This document shows positions 45,970 through 57,620 of a DNA stretch of 64,000 nt, in pieces (the stretch's first letter is position 1; every line of letters starts with the position of its first letter). Under the pieces are notes generated by a model. It worked only from the letters and a program-made list of their open reading frames with translations, was not told the DNA's origin and did no database searches. Made by a program: the position numbers and the translations under genes. This DNA is from Scenedesmus sp. ARA3 (taxonomy: Eukaryota; Chlorophyta; Chlorophyceae; Sphaeropleales; Scenedesmaceae), in contig RWJK01001277.1 in assembly GCA_004335835.1 (NCBI GenBank), forward strand, positions 2,637 to 66,636, given 5' to 3'.

Positions 45970-47679
45970 TCAGCTGCTGTACAGCTGCGCCAGCACATCG
46001 CACGCCACATCATCAGTCACAACGGCACCACCAACACACAGGTCGCTCAGCGCTGTCAGCTGCAGCAGCGGGCTCAAATCTACACCAGGCTCCACCACGC
46101 CAGCAATCCACAGCTGCTTCAATGCAGGACAGCAGCTCACCAGTCGCCTAAGGCTAACTGCACCCAGGCACTGGCCTACGAACCTCACAAATGTTCCGTA
46201 TCCTCTACTGCCAGCAACATAGTCCCAGATATCACCAGGCACGCCCAGCACCAGCTGCTTGAGCTGCGGCAGCTGCCGCCCAGTTGCAAACAAGTGCTGG
46301 CCGCAGCCGGGCTGCAGGATGGCAGCCGTGTTTGCAAACATGGCATGATCCCAAGACAACTCGAGCTCTGTGATGTGCGGCGACAGCGGCAGCAGCGCCG
46401 AGTACCCAGCTGCACCAGTTTCAGGCAATGGTTCAAGCATGTGATTTTCATTGCTTATGACCAAGCTTTCCAAACGCGTCAATGCAGGCAGCACTCGCGC
46501 CAGGGTGAGCAGTGCATGCGATGACAACAGGCCGTGCAGCTTCAACTCGCGCAGCTGCTGCATGCTGCTGCAGAAATCAGGCAACAGCGTCGCAACCGCA
46601 TATCCATCTTCGTCACATACAATATTGTCTTCACAGACCGTGCACACATCCAAGTGCTGCAGGTTGGTAAGTGCTGCCAGGTCAGGGCACAAGCTGCTGC
46701 TGAGCTCCTGCTGGCCACCCCATATCATCTCAAACCTCGTCAGCAGCAGCGGCAGCCGCAGCAACGTGCCTGGTGAAGTGACGGCACCATGCAGTACCAG
46801 CTCCTGCAGCTGCTGTAAGCAGCTGAACGGCGCGGCTGCTTTCTTCGGCAGCAGGTCTGTGCTCAGCGCCAAGCTTGTCAGCTGCATCACGCCGCTGAGG
46901 CCCAGCAGTACAGCCTGCTGCAGCTGCCACTCCTGCTGCTCCCGCTGCATGTACTGCAACCCAATCTTCTGCGGCGCTACACCTTTGAGCTGCAGCTCCT
47001 GCAGTCCAGTCAATGCTGACAGGCCGCCAAGGCCGGCATGGCCAGCGATATGTACATGCTCCAACACCAGAGAGGTCAGGCTGGTCAAGCTACGCAGTGC
47101 CTGCTGGCTGCTACAGGTGCTGCTGCTGCTGCTGCTGCTGCTGGCATGTGAGTGCCTTTCTTCTGGCTGCTGCAGCTGCTGCAAGCTGCATGCATCTGCA
47201 TGTAGCAGCAGCTGGCACCCACACACGTACAGCTTCTGCAGCCGCTGCAGCTGCGCAGCAGGCAGCTGCAGGACCTTGGGAGCGATGGAAACATCTCCAA
47301 GGGACGTGTCATCATCAAATACACAGGTGTCAAAAACCAACAGCTGTGTAACTGCCGCTGCATGCTGCAGTAACCACTGCCCCAAGCTCTTCAATTTGAA
47401 AACAGTGAGAGGCTGAGTTGTGGGCTCCAGCCTCACATCACTGCTGGCTGCTACTGCTGCTGCGCGCCAGGCTCTGCACACACGCGCGCAGCTGCCCAGG
47501 CGCTGCTGCTGCTCCACATGGCGCAGCACATTGGTCACCAGCTCCCCTGGCAGCTGAGTCAGGGGGGTGTCTTGGATCTGAAAGCAACCAGGGGCAGCAG
47601 CAGGCAGCAGAGAATTGGGGACTACAGCTGCATGAGGCGTAGCACACGCCAGGCACTGGTCTCTGCCAGCCAGCTGCAT
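45970..47679 (-). CDS. F-box and leucine-rich-repeat protein, frame broken near its end
   Basis: F-box proteins are the substrate receptors of SCF ubiquitin ligases. The frame encodes an F-box (TPLTQLPGELVTNVLRHVE, then SCARVCRAWRAAA) followed by about ten leucine-rich repeats, such as LTSLTSLVLEHVHI, LTGLQELQLKGV, LTNLQHLDVCTV and LRELKLHGLL. The ATG at 47679 is the first in frame, but TTTCAG at 47580 is a possible acceptor, so the true first exon may lie upstream. The frame stops at 45970 inside a repeat, while the next frame (down to a GTGCGC donor at 45769) continues LSSLRSLGVYASSEF and LTALRQLTRLAVGGCG. A TA dinucleotide in CTGTACAG near 45983 accounts for the break, so this is a frameshift, an assembly error or a recent lesion. 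Ser- and Gln-runs come from triplet tracts. Confidence 0.8.
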   Translation of the reverse strand: MQLAGRDQCLACATPHAAVVPNSLLPAAAPGCFQIQDTPLTQLPGELVTNVLRHVEQQQRLGSCARVCRAWRAAAVAASSDVRLEPTTQPLTVFKLKSLGQWLLQHAAAVTQLLVFDTCVFDDDTSLGDVSIAPKVLQLPAAQLQRLQKLYVCGCQLLLHADACSLQQLQQPEERHSHASSSSSSSSTCSSQQALRSLTSLTSLVLEHVHIAGHAGLGGLSALTGLQELQLKGVAPQKIGLQYMQREQQEWQLQQAVLLGLSGVMQLTSLALSTDLLPKKAAAPFSCLQQLQELVLHGAVTSPGTLLRLPLLLTRFEMIWGGQQELSSSLCPDLAALTNLQHLDVCTVCEDNIVCDEDGYAVATLLPDFCSSMQQLRELKLHGLLSSHALLTLARVLPALTRLESLVISNENHMLEPLPETGAAGYSALLPLSPHITELELSWDHAMFANTAAILQPGCGQHLFATGRQLPQLKQLVLGVPGDIWDYVAGSRGYGTFVRFVGQCLGAVSLRRLVSCCPALKQLWIAGVVEPGVDLSPLLQLTALSDLCVGGAVVTDDVACDVLAQLYSS

Positions 47680-48465
47680 GCAGGCAAGGCCACAGCAACT
47701 GCAAAATTGCTTTGATTGTGAACTTTTGACTGATGTTCTTACATCGTGCACAAGGAGGGCACACAGATCTCAGCTTCTCTGTTGTTGCTGCTGTAGCACA
47801 CAGCTGTGTGCTGGTTGTCGTCATAATGCAGGCCATCCCGCACCTGGCACTGCAGATCCATGCCCTGCGACAATGCCGACATGATTAAATGCTCTGTTAA
47901 GATAGGCATCCCACGCCCGCGAGCTGGTGGCGAGAAGAAAAAGGTTGCTCAAGCAGAGCTCGGCTGATGTGGCAAAACAAGAGGTCCAGCCGTGACATAG
48001 CAAAAGCACACTACTACTGCACCAGGCGTGTCGCAGCTATGCGCTCACGCATACGAGAAGAAAACCGGAGAAGTAAATCCGTGTGACACAGTTACATTGG
48101 AGTTCACATTGCGAGCTCCCAATGGGGCCTTAGCATGAGCAGACCGTCCTGCCGCGTCGTGCAAACGCAAGATGTCGATGTTTCAGAATGCACGTCACCG
48201 CTTGAGGCTGCACATGCGCATCAGAGAGTGACCGTGTCTGGAAACGGGTGAAGTGCCTGTCGAACTCGCTGAGTTGTGCATGTATCTCCTACGCCTGCTG
48301 GCGGGTGCAAGGTTATGCCGTGAACAACATGCCAGCATACTGAGCCAAAGCTGGAATAACATAGTCCAGGGGAGCATGGCCTTGCGTGAAGGAAGCGTAG
48401 CCATAGCTGCGACTGCTCTGGCTGTTTCTGCTTGGATGCTGCTGCTGCTGCGGCGGCGGCGGCTG
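47680..48465. other. Intergenic region (F-box/LRR start to OPR stop)
   Basis: It holds the F-box/LRR 5' region and the OPR 3' UTR. A minus-strand TGTAA-like motif lies near 48090. No further gene is supported. Confidence 0.5.
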
Positions 48466-50278
48466 CTACTGCTGCTGCCACTGCTGCTGCAGCTGTGCGA
48501 CAACTGCTGCTGGTGGGCTGGCCCTGTGGGTGTGCCGCGACGCCTCTGCACAAGCTGCCAGCTGCTCCTCAGTGAGCAGCTTGGCCAAGCCGTGTGCGTG
48601 CGGGTGCTCCTGCAAGCAGCACAATACGTAGACGCTTTCAAGCCAGACATGACCACATCGATTGCTATTGCCGAGTGACATTCCGCGACATGTCATGCTC
48701 CTATGAGGTTACTGCTGACAGAGCAAGGGGGCAGGGATGATTTGGGGACTGCTGCAGTGAGAAAGAGGCAGCCCACAGCACCACGCGACGGCAACTGACA
48801 TGCCTTGCCATCTCCCTGCTAATGCATGCTAGCAGCCATGCTTTTGTCAGGCAGCTGCGGCTCCTGCATCGCAGTTGATCTGCATGCTAACACCATCTGA
48901 CACTGACTACATGCCGGCACCATGCAAGAACACTGCTGCGCCTTGTCCAAACAACAGGTGCTGCAAGATGGCTGTCACTTTCCTGGACAATCTTGTGAAC
49001 TGCCTGCAATGCGCAGGGTGCACGCCCCGCTCTACTCACATGCAGCAGCCAGCCGTGAACGCGCCACAGCAGGCGAGCGTCAGCAGCAGACAGCGGCTCC
49101 TCCTGCTGCTTGATGGTGGCAGCAGCAATCAGCGCCTTCACATCGCCAGCCAGCTGCAGCAGCAGTTGAACCAGCTGCACCAAATTAGATGGCAGGGCCA
49201 GCAGTAGGAGGCTGCAACAGGCAGCAGGGACTCAGCTGCTGGAAGCTGCTGTGCCCCGAGCAGCTGTGAAGGCGTTGCCTCACAACAGCTCGCAGTCCTC
49301 AATTTGAGAGCTGAAACTGCCAACAGCATGCAGCAAACGCATCCTGCAACAAATCTTGTATCATGCACAAAAAACTTGCTGGCAGCTGCCAGCAGTCCCA
49401 CCTGCGTCATCTTCAGTGCTGCCACTGCCCCACTCAGCGTAGCTGCCAGGTAGGTGCGCTCCTGCTGCTGAGAGGGCAGCAGCGCGCCATGGCCGTGTGT
49501 GCGGTGCATCAGCTGCCTGCAGCAGCAGCAGCAGTGGCAGCAGCCATGGCATTTTCAGCATGATTGTTGCGGACTTCATCAACACCACAGCAGCGACACA
49601 GTTCTGCAGCAAAAGCAACGCTGCACAAGCAGGACAGGAATGAACCTTGAGCAACGTACATGATCAACAAGCAGCAGCCACAGCTGTTTACCGACAGCAG
49701 GTGTTCCGAGCCGCACCTGCCGTGCTGCATGATGTCAGCCATCAGCTGCTCGTCCTTGAACCGCAGACGGCTGCAGGCGCTGGCCACCTGGCCGCAGCAG
49801 CGCGGGGCAAAGCAGCAGGAAGAACACACAGCGTGTGGCAGAGCGGATGGTTTGATGGTACACTGGCATGCAGGCATGCCCGCAGGATTGGCCATGGCTG
49901 GTGTGCCACACCAGCCCTGAGGGCGCTGCTTGCAGTTCGTTCATCCGAATGAATGAATGAATGAGCTACGCGTGGTGTGTTCACACTTAACACCCGCGTA
50001 AGTTAAGGAAGGGGACGTGTGTGGCGATGAGGGTACCTCATGCGCCTCCACGCCTCCTACCATTAGTTCATCCGACATTCACACAGCATTGTATGTCGCG
50101 GAATGACTGCTGCGTGCTGCATCTAACAGCCCAGCGAGTCTAGTAGCCCCACCTCAGCTAGATCCCGCGCTGTGGTGTGTGGCAGCCACTGCTGCCCTAC
50201 TGCTGCAGCAGCATGGAAGAAGTTCATGGCCCGGCAGCCCAGCTTGCCACACGCTGACATGGCAGTGCTGACGTCCTG

Positions 50279-50324
<46 letters not shown>

Positions 50325-50707
50325 TCAGGAGTCAACGGCCAACACAGGGGCGTGGTTGCATGCACACACCAACGTATGCGTCTTTGCTGGCTGATGCATC
50401 GCCACCACTTGGTAAAGTTTGCTGTCAGCAGCTTGCATTGTACGCGTCCCTGCAACAACAATGATACCCACATGTGCACTCCAGCCCTTGAGCCGTGGTG
50501 TGCTGGGTCCCTCCAGCAGCTGCAGCGCACAGTGCTGTGCAAACGGCACAGCAATGGCGTGCTGCCCAGAGCCCCCAGAGGCCAGCCGTCCAAGCGCAAG
50601 CAGCGAGTTTGCAACAGCCTGCGGGCTGCCGTACGCGATCCTCTGCAGCTGGGGAAGACCCAGCAGCTGCAGCCACACCTGCTGCAGCGATGCTGCTGCT
50701 GCCTGGC

Positions 50708-50740
<33 letters not shown>

Positions 50741-51326
50741 CTGGCAGTTGCTGCAGCTCGCTGACAGCCCACAGCGTGTTAGCTAGCGCCTGCGCATCTG
50801 TTACTGCTAGCAGCGACGGCTGCGCTAGGGTTTGCAGCAGCAGCAGCAGCTCCTGGGCGCCCATTGCGCAGCCCAGCTTTGCATGTGCCCACAGTACCTT
50901 TACAATGGACTGGCAGTCTGCTGCTGCTGGTGGTGCCCTAGACAGCAGCACTGCCAGCTGCAGCGCCAGCACCTGCATTGCCAGCTGCACCTGCTCAACT
51001 GCCAAACCCGGCACAACGCTGCTGCTGCTGCTGCTGGTAGTTTCAATGCCTGCTCCTGCTGACTCGGCTGGCGGCTGCTGTGCTGTTCCTGCTGTAGCTA
51101 ATGCATATGCTAATGTGCTGATGTCCTGTGCATTGGCCTGCCCAACACATTCTGGCTGCATGAATGCTGCAACTGTAGCGCTCCATAGCTGCTCATTGCT
51201 GCAGTGCAGTTTGGCGCTTGCATACAGCACACCAGCAAGCTCACGAGGCCGTGCTTGAGGCAGTATGGCAAGCCAGCCTGGCAGCAACAAGTTCACCAGC
51301 TCTTCTGCTGGTGCTGCTGCTGCTGG

Positions 51327-51362
<36 letters not shown>

Positions 51363-52605
51363 GCCCTGCTCAGCGCTGCTGCTGCCGTCCTGCAGTGCTG
51401 CTGCATCTGTTGAGGTTGTCAATGCAGAGCCTCCTCGACCTAGCCGTGCTGCAGCGTTGAGTGCTGCTGCTGCATGGATGGGATTGAGGTGACTGCCTGC
51501 CTGCTGCACAATCTGCTGCAGCTGCTGCAGGCTGTATGCGGCCTTGATGGCACGCGTGATGTTGCGTGCCTGCAGGCGCATAGTGCACAGGATGACTGGT
51601 CAACAGCAGCGTGGCACAACAGTGTGCTGACAGCAGGGCGCTTGCAGGATATGAATTGCGGATACAAAGCAATGCAGCAGGCCGTGCTATGATCATGCCC
51701 TTTGAAGCAGCGCTGGTGCATCAGGCGGGCTGCACGCTCTGCAGCAGAGATACTGTGACTGTGTTGACGGAAGCAGCAGCTGTCGCTTTAGCTGATTGAG
51801 CAGGTTCACTGCAGTGCAGCTGAGCAGAGGCTCCTGCCATGTGTGCATCTGCGCACCTGCTCAGCTGCATCTGCTTGGCTGTCCAAATCAGCGCCTGCAC
51901 GACGGTGTACAATACTCAAGGCGTTACAATGCGTTTGCAATACAGTGCGTTTGCAATACAATGAGTTTGCATTACAGTGCGTTTGCAATACAATGAGTTT
52001 GCACTACAGTGCGTCTGCAATGAGATGAAGTAGCATTAGTTGCTTTTAGCAGACAACAAGCGGGCATGGAAGCAGGATGCAGTGCTGTGACACCCGGCAG
52101 TTGCTGCTTGATGATGGCAACACAACAGCCGGTTTCACCTAGCATTGCATAGCAGGCAAGAGGTACCTGAGTTGCTGGGGAAGCTTGTTGTGAAAGCTGC
52201 TGCTGCTGCTGAAGCAGCAAAGCCTCTGAGCTGTGTGCCAGCGCCAAGTGGGCTTAGTGCCGTCCTTTCTACTGCAAGCGGGTATGCTTGCAGCAGGTTT
52301 CTGCTTCTGCTGTTCCTGTGTTGTGCTGTCCCTGAGGTCGGATGTCGACATGCTTTTGGTGTTGCCTCCTTGAAAAGGCTTCTGCTGCTGCTCGCAGAGT
52401 GTTGGTGCCAATGCTGCTGATGCTGCTGCTGTTGGCTGAGATCACGGTGCGTTGTGGCAGCGGTCGGGGTGGCAACAGCTGGATCTGGTGATTGAAACAC
52501 AGCCGAGTGTACTGTTGACTTGCGAAACACAGCAAGGTGCTGTAGAAGTGCTAGCAATGGCTTGCTGTCAGACAGCAGTACATGCTGCAACTGCAGACTT
52601 GACAT
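48466..52605 (-). CDS. Octotricopeptide-repeat (OPR) organelle RNA-binding protein
   Basis: OPR proteins bind organellar transcripts to control their stability, translation or splicing. Seven exons (descending): 52605-52167, 51595-50472, 50275-50153, 49787-49717, 49516-49402, 49153-49040 and 48609-48466, phase-consistent, 709 residues. Exon 1 is a Ser/Gln/Arg-rich presequence with RGFAASAAAAAF, consistent with mitochondrial or plastid import. Exon 2 starts ITRAIKAAYSLQQLQQIVQQ and then repeats the OPR core: RPRELAGVLYASAKLH, NAQDISTLAYALATAG, DCQSIVKVLWAHAKLG, TDAQALANTLWAVSEL, SPQAVANSLLALGRLA, VSTAMSACGKLG. The end (LLWRVHGWLLH, then GLAKLLTEEQLAACAEASR) matches the region that normally precedes a RAP domain, but a stop follows and no RAP domain is seen. 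Junctions around exons 1-2 are the weakest. Confidence 0.83.
50279..50322. repeat. (CAG)n, CUG in the transcript, at an OPR-gene 3' splice site
   Basis: About 14 triplets immediately upstream, in the transcript sense, of the acceptor of OPR exon 50275-50153. Confidence 0.9.
51322..51363. repeat. Exonic triplet tract encoding polyalanine
   Basis: (CTG)n on the + strand, sense CAG for the minus-strand OPR gene, read as an alanine run. A similar tract at 50703-50735 is read as polyglutamine. Confidence 0.85.
51920..52024. repeat. 17-18-bp intronic minisatellite
   Basis: About six tandem copies of a GCGTTTGCAATACAATGA-like unit alternating GCGTTTGCAATACA and GAGTTTGCA(T/C)TACA, inside the first intron of the OPR gene. 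Confidence 0.88.
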
Positions 52606-52912
52606 GCTCGCTGGTGCGTATACGATAGTTTCCGCAGGATCGTTGGTAGTGCGGTGTCCCGATGAACGGGACGCCTCTGCTGATGTGATTTGAACTGCGC
52701 TCCGCTTGGATGCCGGAACCGGTGCCCCAACGTTCCTGTCATGTCAACACGCAGTGTCACTGCGTCAGACGGACCGTCGCTGACGCTGTACTCGCCAAGA
52801 CATTTCGTCACAAGCAATTATGCCGCTGTGAAGCCTGTTTGCTGCTTGTGTACAGCATGCAAGGACCTTGGCAAGCTTGTGCCTGATGAGCTTCTGCTTG
52901 CAGCAGTCGTGC
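52606..52912. promoter_or_regulatory. Bidirectional promoter region (OPR / NAXD)
   Basis: A 307-bp spacer between two divergent genes whose products are both predicted to have organelle presequences. Shared control is plausible but not shown; no core motif was recognised. Confidence 0.45.
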
Positions 52913-54221
52913 ATGGCTCTTGCCAGACATAGCACACTCTCACGCCCGTTGCAGCTAGGCCGTTCTGTTCCTAGGTCTTGCAGAGCCTTATTCGCGACAG
53001 CCAGCAAGCAGGGCAACAGCAGCACTACTGCCATGGACCTTCAAAGCAGCGTGCCACATGAACAGCTGGTGGCAGCAGTGAAAGACATCGTGCCCATCCT
53101 AGACAGTAAGTGTGCACATGAGCAGCAATCAGAAAATTTGCTGCGAGCTGAAGCAATTTCTTAAGCAATGCATGAAGTGCTGCACCGGGAGCTAGTTGTA
53201 GTAGCAGTTTGTTTGCAACTGCAGCCAGCATTGCCTGCGCTGCAGCTTGCAGGCATCCTGGAGCTCAAAGAGTGCTGGATAGTGTGCTTTGCAGCTAATT
53301 AGGTCAGCCCATGGAAGTTACTCAGCAGCTTCTAGCAGCTGCACTGTCTGCCGACTATCAAATGCCTGTGCACTTGCTGCATTGCCTGTTGTGTGCGCAA
53401 TTGCCCCGCCAGGCAGCAGCTATAAAGGGCAGTCGGGAAAGGTCGGCGTGATGGGCGGCTGCAGGGAGTACACCGGGGCACCCTTCTTTGCAGCAACATC
53501 GTCACTGCGGGTGAGCTTCCACGCTTCCTATCAGGCTATACTGCATTGCGTGTTGCAATACGGCTGGTAGGCAGCAGCATTGAGTAGAGCATGTCAGTGC
53601 TGGCAGATGCTGGATTGCTGCCGCCACTGATTCAACATGTAAGGGCTAGGTGCAGCACACAGCAGCTGCAGCTGCAGCCGGGCTCAGGTGCAGGTGCTGC
53701 CACCTGTGTGTCCTGCTATTGTGCATTCTCACCGGCAGCACAGCACAGCGTGAATGCCACAGGCAGGCAACAGGCACGCATAGCAGTGCATTAGCTGGCT
53801 TGCTAACGCTCGCGTCCGCCAACACCCTGCGCGTCTGCTGCGGCTGCTGTCGCCCCCTCCACTTGCAACACTGTACCGCGTGATATACTCTGCTGCATTG
53901 GCCAGATGGGGTGTGACCTGGCGTACGTGTTCTGCACACCCGCAGCAGCACCTGTCATCAAGGGCTACAGCCCGGAGCTGATCGTGCTGCCTGACCTGAT
54001 CGACACTGAGGAAAGCAGCAAGGTGAGTGCACAATATCTGGTGTGGCATGCACAAAAGAGATCAGCAAGGTGCGAGCGTCAAGCCTGACAGGCACGGGTG
54101 ACAGCACGAACATGTGCAAGCGCACGAGTAGCAGCGCCCAGTTGCCTGCTGCAGATGTGTTGGATCTTGGTCCACACGCTGCGCAAGTTATCTGTGCTCT
54201 GAATTATTCGCCCCGCTGTTG

Positions 54222-54277
<56 letters not shown>

Positions 54278-55390
54278 AGTTGCTGGCTGAGGGGTCGCGC
54301 AGCGCTCTCACGGGTCTTCATCATTTGGGTGGAGATTGCTGGTCAGAGGGTGACACATACCTCACGAAACGCTTCAACGACAACATACGGCCGTGGCTGG
54401 AGCGGCTGTCAGTGCTCATCATTGGGCCAGGCCTCGGCAGTGATGCATGGGTGGGTGGCTGCAGCGGCATGAGAATGCAGCGCTGCTGTGCCACACTAGC
54501 AGCAGGTCATGCTGTGGTGCACTCTTTTGCCGTAGTATGTTATGTATGTCCAGGGGTTGATGCACGGGTGGGGAGTTGCAGGGGCATGAGGTTGCTGCGC
54601 TATCAGCCGCTACATGTGCAAAAGTTGGCGCAGCCCATATCCTGACGCTGCTGCTCAACAAACACAATGCAAGACAGCCTGCCTCAACTCCTGTGCCTGC
54701 TCCCCTGCTGTTGCGACACCACGCAGGTTGGCCGCTGCATGCGCGAAACGGTAGCTGCTGCTCGCGAGCTGAATTTGCCGTTGATCATAGATGGCAGCGG
54801 GCTCAACTTCGTGGCAGAGACGCCAGAGATTGTGGCGGGCTACAGCAGCTGCATCCTCACACCCAACATTGCTGAGTTTGGAAGGCTGGCCAAGGCTGTG
54901 GGGGTGGAGCTGCCGGGCAAGATTGGCGTGCATTGGCAGCAGCAGGTGCGGCATGTTGATTGAGTGGTGGCATGCTTGGGCAGCGCATGTGCCGAGCCTG
55001 GTAGGCAGGGGGCCGCCTGAAGCTGCAAATAACGAATTTGGACACCCGCCGAGTCCTGAGGACGACGGTGGGTGCGTAAGCTGTGTTGTCGTAGCGTATC
55101 TCTACGCTGCTGCTGGTTGATGCCAGCGACTCCTCAGTGCTGCTTGTAATGCGGGTACCATGTGACTCAGTGTTGCCGCTGTGCAACGCAGCAGGAGCAG
55201 GAGCAGCGGGTGCAGCGCTATTGTTCGGGTCTCACCGTTCATCAGGTCTGCTGCATTGTGGCGGCAGACACAGCCACATGAAAACTAAGATGCTTACATG
55301 CCAAATGCAATCTCACTTTCAATAGCCTGTGCCCTGTGGGGCTCCGCTGCCATTCGGCTTATTCTATCACAGTTCCTATGCTGCCTCTGA

Positions 55391-55428
<38 letters not shown>

Positions 55429-56161
55429 AGTCGCGGGAGCTGGCAGCAGCCCTTGGGGGCCCACTGCTGCTGAGCAAGGGGCGTGAAGATGTCATCACAG
55501 ACGGCACGCAGCTGCTGCTGGTGCAGGCGGATGGCTCACCGAGGCGCTGCGGGGGCCAAGGAGATGTACTGACAGGTATGTGTGTGCATGTGTGCAAGTA
55601 TAGCAAGCTTTTGCAGCTTTCTAGACGGGAAGTCATGTGACAAAACATCTGTGTGCGTGCGAGGCTTGCAGTAGATGCAGGCACAGCACAAAACACTGCG
55701 CACATGCGTATGTGATGCTGCAGTTGCGGTTGCAGGCAGGCAGCTGAGCCGAGCAGTGCTCTTGCCTCTGCAGGCGGCGTGGGCGCAGCAGTGCTCCAGC
55801 CACCCTAGCTTGTGTTTGTAAACCCTGCTAGTCCAATCCTTTACGTGTCGTCTGCTGCTTACTGCCTGCAGGCACCACTGCAGCCTTCATCTGCTGGGCG
55901 CTGGCCCAGCGGAAGCAGCAGCAGCAGGAGCAGCAACAACAGCAGCAGGATGCAGCAGCGTCTTTGACGCCACTGATGCTGGCTGCATACGGCGGGTGCC
56001 TGACCATGCGTGCGGCAGCAGCGCTGTCGTATAAGCAGCTAGGGCGCTCCATGCTGGCTGAAGACATGATCAAGCAGCTGGGAGACCCAGTGCTGCAACA
56101 CGCTGGCCTGCTGCCTCCCGATGAATCAGAGGAAGAGCAAGCGCAGACAGCAAAGCTATGA
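52913..56161 (+). CDS. NAXD: ATP-dependent (S)-NAD(P)H-hydrate dehydratase (NAXD)
   Basis: NAXD repairs damaged, hydrated NAD(P)H using ATP. Seven exons: 52913-53105, 53413-53510, 53906-54022, 54280-54450, 54727-54945, 55431-55575 and 55872-56161, all phase-consistent, 410 residues. The N-terminus [20 protein letters not shown] looks like an organelle presequence; an earlier in-frame ATG at 52886 is possible. Family motifs follow: [71 protein letters not shown], and the catalytic GGQGDVLTG followed by [10 protein letters not shown]. Conserved residues of the ribokinase-like fold are intact. A short Gln/Glu insertion ([14 protein letters not shown]) in the last exon comes from a CAG tract. Two exons are preceded by long CTG tracts. 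Confidence 0.95.
54222..54279. repeat. (CTG)n tract at a NAXD 3' splice site
   Basis: About 19 CTG triplets ending in CTGCAG, which is the acceptor of exon 54280-54450. It is the longest intronic tract in the window. Confidence 0.92.
54437..54600. repeat. Tandem copy of a NAXD exon end and donor
   Basis: GATGCATGG|GTGGGTGGCTGC at 54441 (exon end and donor) recurs as GATGCACGG|GTGGGGAGTTGC near 54558 in the following intron. GGCATGAG and further matches follow. It is a diverged ~117-bp tandem duplication. Confidence 0.7.
55393..55430. repeat. (CTG)n tract at a NAXD 3' splice site
   Basis: Twelve CTG triplets ending in the CTGCAG acceptor of exon 55431-55575. Confidence 0.92.
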
Positions 56162-56636
56162 CATTCGAATTGGTGAACGTGGGGCAGCAGAGGCTGAAAG
56201 ACGCTTCGGTCGCGACTACCACCGATGTTCGTACGCCACTTCCAGTGTTATTCCTGGCCTGGGGTAAGGGCTTGTCAGGATGCGAAAGCTACACAGGGCA
56301 AGAGTCACAGCGCGTGGTTTGTAACAAACAAAACATATGTTAACTTGAACTCCCTTCATGCATGCACAGGCTGCCGGTTGAGTGATCAGTACCATCAAGC
56401 ACCGTATCCTGGTCTTATTGTCGTGACTGCCCACAGAACTAAGGCAATAGAAGTTAAACGTGTACTTCACTAAGCTTCGGGATTGCATCCGCCCTCCAGT
56501 CACTCGCACCGCGTAGCAGGACAGGTACAGTCTGCATTTCAGACTGTGCAATATGCTCGTGCATGCAAGTAGGGTCATGCATGAATACAAAAACTAAGGT
56601 GTCTCTCATGCGTATGCACCTTGCCAATGCAGGCGC
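56162..56636. promoter_or_regulatory. Spacer between NAXD and the exonuclease gene
   Basis: 475 bp holding the NAXD 3' UTR (TGTAA at 56320) and the 5' region of the exonuclease gene. A CAG acceptor directly before the exonuclease ATG hints that a 5' non-coding or coding exon may lie here. Confidence 0.45.
56320..56324 (+). terminator. Candidate TGTAA poly(A) signal of NAXD
   Basis: TGTAA about 160 bases after the stop codon, the expected algal polyadenylation signal and spacing. Confidence 0.5.
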
Positions 56637-57022
56637 ATGCTTCCTGTTGTAGCTGCATCTGCTCTTGCAAGCGGGAGCCTGCTGCTGCACAAGCACAGGC
56701 AGCAGCACCAGAGGGCTAAACCACAGCGCAGGTTCAAGCTTCACCTCACAGACAACTCAGACAAACCCTTCCAGCACTTCAGGCGCCCAGAAGCAGCAAC
56801 AGAGAGCAGCGGTGCACCAGGCAACGATGCCGAAGTGGCAGCACAGTGTGACGGACAGCAGCTGGTCACAGGACCTGACAACACAGCGCTGCCAGCATCA
56901 TCTGGCAAACCTGAAGCCTCCCCATCACCTGCTGTAGCTGCTACTGCTTCTGAGCAGCGGCATCCGTATGCCAATGAGATCCTGCAGCTGCTGGCAAACC
57001 CCAGATGCCCCAGGTTCCTCAC

Positions 57023-57054
<32 letters not shown>

Positions 57055-57581
57055 TGTGCGATGCTGCTGCTGCTGCTGCAGATCAGGCTGCACCAGCCTC
57101 TGAAACAGTAGCAGCAGCAGCGCCATGTGCAGCAGCAGCTATTGCAAATGTATTTGGCCTGCCCCCAATGCCGCCCTCCCTAGCAGACACGCCGCTGGTG
57201 TGGGTGGACACCCCCAAGCGCCTGCGCAGCATGCTGCAGCAGCTGCAGGGCGCGGCTGTGATAGGGCTCGACACGGAGCACACCGCGCACCGCAGCTACC
57301 TGGGGGTCACGTGCCTGCTGCAGCTGTCAACAGGTGAGCTGGGCCGAGGCATGCATGGATACATGCCTGCAAGCGTACACGTCTATGCATCCAACTACAC
57401 ATGCATGCATACTTGAGTGTCATGCAAGCGTCACATGCATCGAGCTTGAAAGTGAGGCATGCCTGATACGCAAGCTTTGCTGTTGCCCATGCTGCCGCTG
57501 CTGCTGCTGCTGCTGCCAGGCACTGCCGACTTCCTGGTGGACTGCGTGGCGCTGCACAACCGCCTCAAAACAGTACTAAGA

Positions 57582-57620
<39 letters not shown>

